In this document: one piece after another, positions 6,620 to 9,833 of the stretch
Layout: each line of letters begins with the position of its first letter
How positions within the stretch are numbered: the first letter of the stretch is position 1
NCBI GenBank assembly: GCA_025363495.1
Contig: JANYDR010000499.1
Span: 1-9,833, forward strand
Direction: 5' to 3'
Source of the DNA: Cyclobacteriaceae bacterium
Lineage (GTDB): Bacteria > Bacteroidota > Bacteroidia > Cytophagales > Cyclobacteriaceae
Length of the DNA: 9,833 bases
Made by a program: the position numbers and the translations under genes
Notes under the pieces: model-generated
Told to the model about the DNA's origin: nothing
The model's database searches: none
The model's input: only the letters and a program-made list of their open reading frames with translations

Positions 6620-7477
6620 ATGCAGGAAGAACTAAATAAAGCCAAGGACCAGTCAGCCGTCGCTGAACCCTCTCACTTCTACCGTTCTGAAAAGCTGACC
6701 AACATCTACACCAAATTGCTTCAGCGCAACGTGGAGGTTGAGATCATGACTCCCGAACTGATGGATAGAAGCAAACGATATCCTTTGCTGATCCTGAACG
6801 ATGGACAGGATAGCGAGTCGGTAAAAGTGAAAGAGACTGTTGAGAGGCTGGTGCACGAAAAAATCATTCCGGAAATCATTGTGGTCGGCGTAACAGCTGC
6901 AGATCGCATGCAGGAATACGGTGTGGGTTTTCGTCCCGATTATTTTGGAAGAGGCAAGATGGCCAAAGCTTACGCCGATTATATTATCTCAGAGCTGGTG
7001 CCTTACATTACTTATAAATATCCTGTTGCTCCTTCTGTTGCTTCTCATGCCATGGCAGGATATTCGCTAGGTGGGCTTTCCGCTATTGATATTGTGTGGA
7101 ATAATCCACAGGTATTTGGCAAGGCAGGTATTTTCAGTGGATCGTTCTGGTGGAGAAAGCGCGACGCTAAAAGTATTTTCTATTCCGACTATCGCGACCG
7201 ACTCATGCACTTGCAGGTGAGAAGAGGAAAATTCAATCCTGGAATGAAATTCTGGTTTGAAACAGGTACACAGGATGAGAACAGTGACAGAAATAAAAAC
7301 GGTGTCATTGATTCAATCGATGATACGATGGATCTAATCACTGAGCTCACCCGCAAGGGATACAGACCTTTCCATGATATTCAATACCTGGAGATCAAGG
7401 ATGGCAAACACAACCAGGAAACGTGGGCGCTGGCAATGCCGTATTTTTTAACCTGGGCTTTTGGAAACAATGGATGA
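6620..7477 (+). CDS. Esterase with EF-hand-like calcium loop (PF00756-like)
   Basis: This 285-residue alpha/beta-hydrolase belongs to the enterochelin-esterase-like group (PF00756). RYPLLILNDGQD (53-64) is the first core strand, IIVVGV (86-91) the next, AMAGYSLGGLSA (144-155) carries nucleophile Ser149, FETGTQDEN (213-221) gives likely acid Asp219, and DGKHNQETW (261-269) likely His264. Just after the acid, residues 223-234 (D-R-N-K-N-G-V-I-D-S-I-D) match an EF-hand or dockerin-type calcium loop, with acidic or amide side chains at positions 1, 3, 5, 9 and 12 and glycine at 6. No signal peptide is seen, so the enzyme is probably cytosolic. The ATG follows an almost leaderless stretch with no ribosome-binding site. 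It is the first gene of a three-gene plus-strand operon and faces another esterase across 72 bases. The substrate is unknown; a siderophore or a product of the neighbouring ligase operon are possibilities. Confidence 0.88.
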   Translation: MQEELNKAKDQSAVAEPSHFYRSEKLTNIYTKLLQRNVEVEIMTPELMDRSKRYPLLILNDGQDSESVKVKETVERLVHEKIIPEIIVVGVTAADRMQEYGVGFRPDYFGRGKMAKAYADYIISELVPYITYKYPVAPSVASHAMAGYSLGGLSAIDIVWNNPQVFGKAGIFSGSFWWRKRDAKSIFYSDYRDRLMHLQVRRGKFNPGMKFWFETGTQDENSDRNKNGVIDSIDDTMDLITELTRKGYRPFHDIQYLEIKDGKHNQETWALAMPYFLTWAFGNNG

Positions 7478-8000
7478 TTCAAAAATAATAATCCGCACTC
7501 CACGATTAATCTTGCGGGAGTTTAGTATGGAGGATGCCAGTAGTATATTCCAACTGAATTCCGATCCTGAGGTTATTCGTTTTACTGGTGACGAAGCTTT
7601 TAAATCGGTGGAAGAAGCCGCTCAACTTATTCGGGACTACGATCAATATAAAAAATACGGTTATGGCCGATGGACAATTTTGTCAGACGATCCTTCCGAA
7701 TATCTTGGTTGGTGTGGGTTGAATTATAACAAAGACACAAAAGAAACAGATATTGGATTCAGGTTGCTTCGAAGTCAGTGGGGAAAGGGCATTGCAACAG
7801 AAGCAGCTGCCGCATGTCTGGATTATGGATTCAATCAATTAGGCTTAGATAAGATCATTGGCAGAGCCATGAAAGAAAACCAGGCTTCTGTGCGAGTACT
7901 GGTAAAAACAGGAATGCGTTTTGAGAAAGATTTCGACGCTCACGGCAGTAAATGCGTTCAATTTTGTAAGCTAAAATATATCTGGAACCCAAAAGATTAA
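7470..8000 (+). CDS. GNAT family N-acetyltransferase (RimJ/RimL type)
   Basis: This 176-residue protein is a complete GNAT acetyltransferase, moving an acetyl group from acetyl-CoA to an amine. Evidence: the opening RTPRLILREFSMED (9-22) typical of the RimJ/RimL branch, ETDIGFRLLRSQWGKGIATEA (92-112 region) containing the acetyl-CoA pyrophosphate loop QWGKGIA (103-109), and a C-terminal NQASVRVLVKTGM (137-149) matching the N-x-x-S-x-x-V-x-x-K-x-G-M signature. I chose the ATG at 7470, which overlaps the esterase stop by 8 bases. A longer reading from a TTG at 7461 adds only three residues with no family support. The overlap indicates translational coupling with the esterase. The target may be a small-molecule amine or a protein N-terminus; sequence alone cannot decide. 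If it acts with the divergent ligase operon it could acetylate that product, which is inference. Confidence 0.92.
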   Translation: MDDSKIIIRTPRLILREFSMEDASSIFQLNSDPEVIRFTGDEAFKSVEEAAQLIRDYDQYKKYGYGRWTILSDDPSEYLGWCGLNYNKDTKETDIGFRLLRSQWGKGIATEAAAACLDYGFNQLGLDKIIGRAMKENQASVRVLVKTGMRFEKDFDAHGSKCVQFCKLKYIWNPKD

Positions 8001-8005
8001 ATTTC

Positions 8006-8620
8006 ATGCAGACTGTTGACACAATTATTTTTGATTTGGGAGGCGTACTAATCGATTGGAACCCTCGCTACCTGTACAAGAAAATTTTAAAAGACGAGGA
8101 TGAAATCATCTGGTTTCTGGAAAATGTTTGCACTCCTGAATGGAATGAACAGCAAGATGCGGGACGTTCATTTGAAGATGCTACTAACGAGTTGCTTATT
8201 AAATTCCCGCAATATGAAGATGCCATACGTGCCTGGTATGGAAGATGGAAAGAAACAATCGGAGGACAAATTCATGAAACCGTTGAGGTTCTAAAGTCTT
8301 TTAAAGACAAAAAAAGTCATCGGCTATATGCCTTAACTAACTGGTCGGCGGAGACATTTCCTTGGGCCTTGGAAAATTTTGAATTTCTTCATTGGTTTGA
8401 GGGAATCGTTGTCAGTGGAGTAGAGAAGACGCGTAAGCCCTTTCCGGATTTTTATCAGATTCTCCTTGACCGCTATTCGATCGACCCGAAGAAATCAATT
8501 TTTATTGACGATAATATTAAGAACATCGAAGCTGCCCGAGCCATTGGAATTGATAGCATCCATTTTATTGGAGCTGAAAATTTGAAGAGTGAGTTGAAGA
8601 TCAGAGGAATAATTTCCTGA
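8006..8620 (+). CDS. HAD superfamily phosphatase, subfamily IA (YihX-like)
   Basis: This 204-residue protein is a HAD hydrolase of subfamily IA. Motif I is IIFDLGGVLIDWNP (7-20) with nucleophile Asp10; the second acidic position of the usual DxD is Gly12, as in YihX-type sugar-phosphate phosphatases. Motif II is YALTNWS (108-114) with Thr111, motif III the lysine in TRKPFPDFY (Lys144), and motif IV IFIDDN (165-170) with Asp168 and Asp169. A helical cap occupies about 22-90. The length is normal and there is no signal peptide, so it is cytosolic. It starts 5 bases after the acetyltransferase stop and ends the plus-strand operon, its TGA lying inside the hairpin shared with the convergent amine oxidase gene. 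The substrate is probably a sugar or other small phosphate, but this cannot be fixed from sequence. Confidence 0.92.
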   Translation: MQTVDTIIFDLGGVLIDWNPRYLYKKILKDEDEIIWFLENVCTPEWNEQQDAGRSFEDATNELLIKFPQYEDAIRAWYGRWKETIGGQIHETVEVLKSFKDKKSHRLYALTNWSAETFPWALENFEFLHWFEGIVVSGVEKTRKPFPDFYQILLDRYSIDPKKSIFIDDNIKNIEAARAIGIDSIHFIGAENLKSELKIRGIIS

Positions 8621-8641
8621 ATGCCGTCAGGCAGGAAATTA
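8610..8641. terminator. Inverted repeat between convergent genes, possible bidirectional terminator
   Basis: TAATTTCCTG (8610-8619) and CAGGAAATTA (8632-8641) are a perfect 10-bp inverted repeat around a 12-base loop. A smaller alternative stem, CCTGA with TCAGG (8616-8620 and 8627-8631), overlaps it. The arms cover the TGA of the HAD gene (8618-8620) and the TAA of the amine oxidase gene (8639-8641). The position between convergent genes fits a two-way transcription stop. There is no long T-run on either side, so the terminator call rests on the hairpin and its place. Confidence 0.55.
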
Positions 8642-9833
8642 GCTCGGCTTCTGTATCGCAGTAACGACCTCCTGCGCACAACGCTCCGCAGAAGCAAGAG
8701 CTCCATTTACCATACCGGCCTGACCTGTGATATCAGTGGCTTCTCCCGCAAAAAATAATTTTCCTCCAACGGGTTGTCCAATTGTTTTACGATCATTATT
8801 GGTTGCTCCTGCCAATGGGTAGGAATATCCACCAAGGATATATTCTCTCTTCGACCAATCTTCAAAAATATAAAGCGGTTGAAGAGTGGTTGTATCCCTT
8901 CGAACGAATTGAGTGGCCTGCCCTCCATAAAGAGAATCGAGGTCTGCAAGGATTGCATTTAACGCAAGATCACCGCCGAGCGCCGAATAACTAGCTGCCT
9001 TGTCTCCATTTATTGTAATAGAAAGTGTTTGGTTAATATCGCTGCCTATCCCCACACTTAAATATTCCGGCACGTTTGATGACCCCCAGATAAATCCAGT
9101 ATCACTTCCCCAGAAATTCTTTTTGAATTCAATCAGCATTCTAAAGCTTCCACCCATTCCAATCTTAGACAGTGATCCGGTGAAGTCTCCCGAAAGCCCT
9201 GGATTAAATGAAAGTCCTCCCGTCTTTAGTATGCTAACTGGTACAGTAACTATTACTTTGTTAGCCTGAAACGTTGTGCCATCCTTTGCTGTCAATACAA
9301 TTGGATCGCTACTATAATTTATGGATGTAATGGGAGTACTTAACTTAACAAGAGGCTGAACACCACTGAAGCGGGAGATCAATATATCCTGCAATGGGTT
9401 AGATCTTAATCCAAGAACTTTTCCATTGGTTGGCTGAAGTTTCTGTCCTTCTGCCAATGCACCGATACCTAGCTTTTCATTGCTACTTCCATAGTAATTA
9501 CCGATCTGTCCGTTTAGCATTCCACTTGCGCGTGCATTGATTCCCACTGCCTGTGCTGCCTGCTGCACTGTGAGAGAGCTTCCGGTATTATTCCGAACGT
9601 TGGCAACAAAATTCTTTGCTGCAACAAAATCAGAATCACTGCCCCAACCCGAAGATGTTTTAGCAACGTTATCTAAAATAAAAGCATTATTGGCTGATAA
9701 GAACTCAACTGAGGTCAGGCTATATGCCTGGAAAATTTTTCCCATTATAGAGTCTGAACCTGTAATGGTTTGAGCTCCAAGCTCGAGAGGAAAATCAGAA
9801 CTTAATTGTGTGATGACAGGATATTTGACAATT
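8639..9833 (-). CDS. Flavin amine oxidase, N-terminus outside the window
   Basis: The frame is open to the right edge, so 397 residues are visible and the N-terminal FAD-binding Rossmann segment, probably some tens of residues, is missing. The Met at 9745 is internal, because conserved residues lie before it: FPLELGAQTITGSDS (visible 14-28) matches the family's ELGAEWIHG segment. Other support: KVIVTVPVSILKTGGLSFNP, the usual tvP-vLk strand, EDWSKREYILGGYSYP near the C-terminus matching the GaYs region, and GKLFFAGEATDITGQAGMVNGA (visible 357-378), the FAD-contacting FFAGEAT motif followed by the G-x-x-x-GA helix. These enzymes oxidise amines to imines or aldehydes, giving hydrogen peroxide. 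The substrate-binding middle is divergent, so whether the substrate is a polyamine, an aromatic amine or something else cannot be said. A secretion signal, if any, would be in the missing part. Transcription converges on the HAD gene, so it is likely a separate unit. Confidence 0.9.
   Translation of the reverse strand, partial: IVKYPVITQLSSDFPLELGAQTITGSDSIMGKIFQAYSLTSVEFLSANNAFILDNVAKTSSGWGSDSDFVAAKNFVANVRNNTGSSLTVQQAAQAVGINARASGMLNGQIGNYYGSSNEKLGIGALAEGQKLQPTNGKVLGLRSNPLQDILISRFSGVQPLVKLSTPITSINYSSDPIVLTAKDGTTFQANKVIVTVPVSILKTGGLSFNPGLSGDFTGSLSKIGMGGSFRMLIEFKKNFWGSDTGFIWGSSNVPEYLSVGIGSDINQTLSITINGDKAASYSALGGDLALNAILADLDSLYGGQATQFVRRDTTTLQPLYIFEDWSKREYILGGYSYPLAGATNNDRKTIGQPVGGKLFFAGEATDITGQAGMVNGALASAERCAQEVVTAIQKPS

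Noticed and set aside
7461..7469. TTG start for the acetyltransferase
   Set aside because: An ATG three codons on matches the family N-terminus and the 8-base overlap with the esterase stop is ordinary.
9743..9745. ATG as the true start of the amine oxidase
   Set aside because: Family-conserved sequence (FPLELGAQ) continues upstream in the same open frame to the window edge.

Overview
The window looks like chromosomal DNA of a member of the Bacteroidota, most likely from the Cytophagia/Chitinophagia side. Base composition is moderately AT-rich. Most starts lack a clear Shine-Dalgarno sequence, and the protein families and their order fit that group. The phylum call is fairly safe; anything finer is inference. 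I see no tRNA, rRNA, CRISPR array, insertion sequence or phage gene.

Left two thirds (about 24-6547, minus strand, read right to left): a tightly spaced gene set that I read as one biosynthetic operon. Its order of transcription is: a cytosolic esterase (5840-6547), an exported alpha/beta hydrolase with a GTG start (4830-5771), an ATP-grasp ligase with a lysine/alanine-rich tail (3792-4817), a YbdK/GCS2-type carboxylate-amine ligase (2652-3749), a class I glutamine amidotransferase-like protein (1797-2627), a second and divergent ATP-grasp-like protein (610-1800), and a DUF1990 gene broken by an in-frame TGA (116-613). The last three are joined by 4-base ATGA overlaps. A hairpin followed by a T-run (24-67) is a plausible operon terminator. 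Three predicted carboxylate-amine (peptide-bond) ligases next to a glutaminase-type domain suggest synthesis of a small peptide-like or amide metabolite. The two hydrolases would process, release or recycle it. The product cannot be named from sequence.

Right third, plus strand (6620-8620): a divergently transcribed set of a second esterase carrying an EF-hand-like calcium loop, a GNAT acetyltransferase overlapping it by 8 bases, and a HAD hydrolase 5 bases further on. The two divergent operons share a 72-bp intergenic region. Convergent to this set is a flavin amine oxidase (8639-9833, minus) whose N-terminus lies outside the window. A 10-bp perfect inverted repeat (8610-8641) covers both convergent stop codons and may stop transcription in both directions.

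Gene-free stretches are all short. The longest is 1-115, which holds only the terminator candidate.
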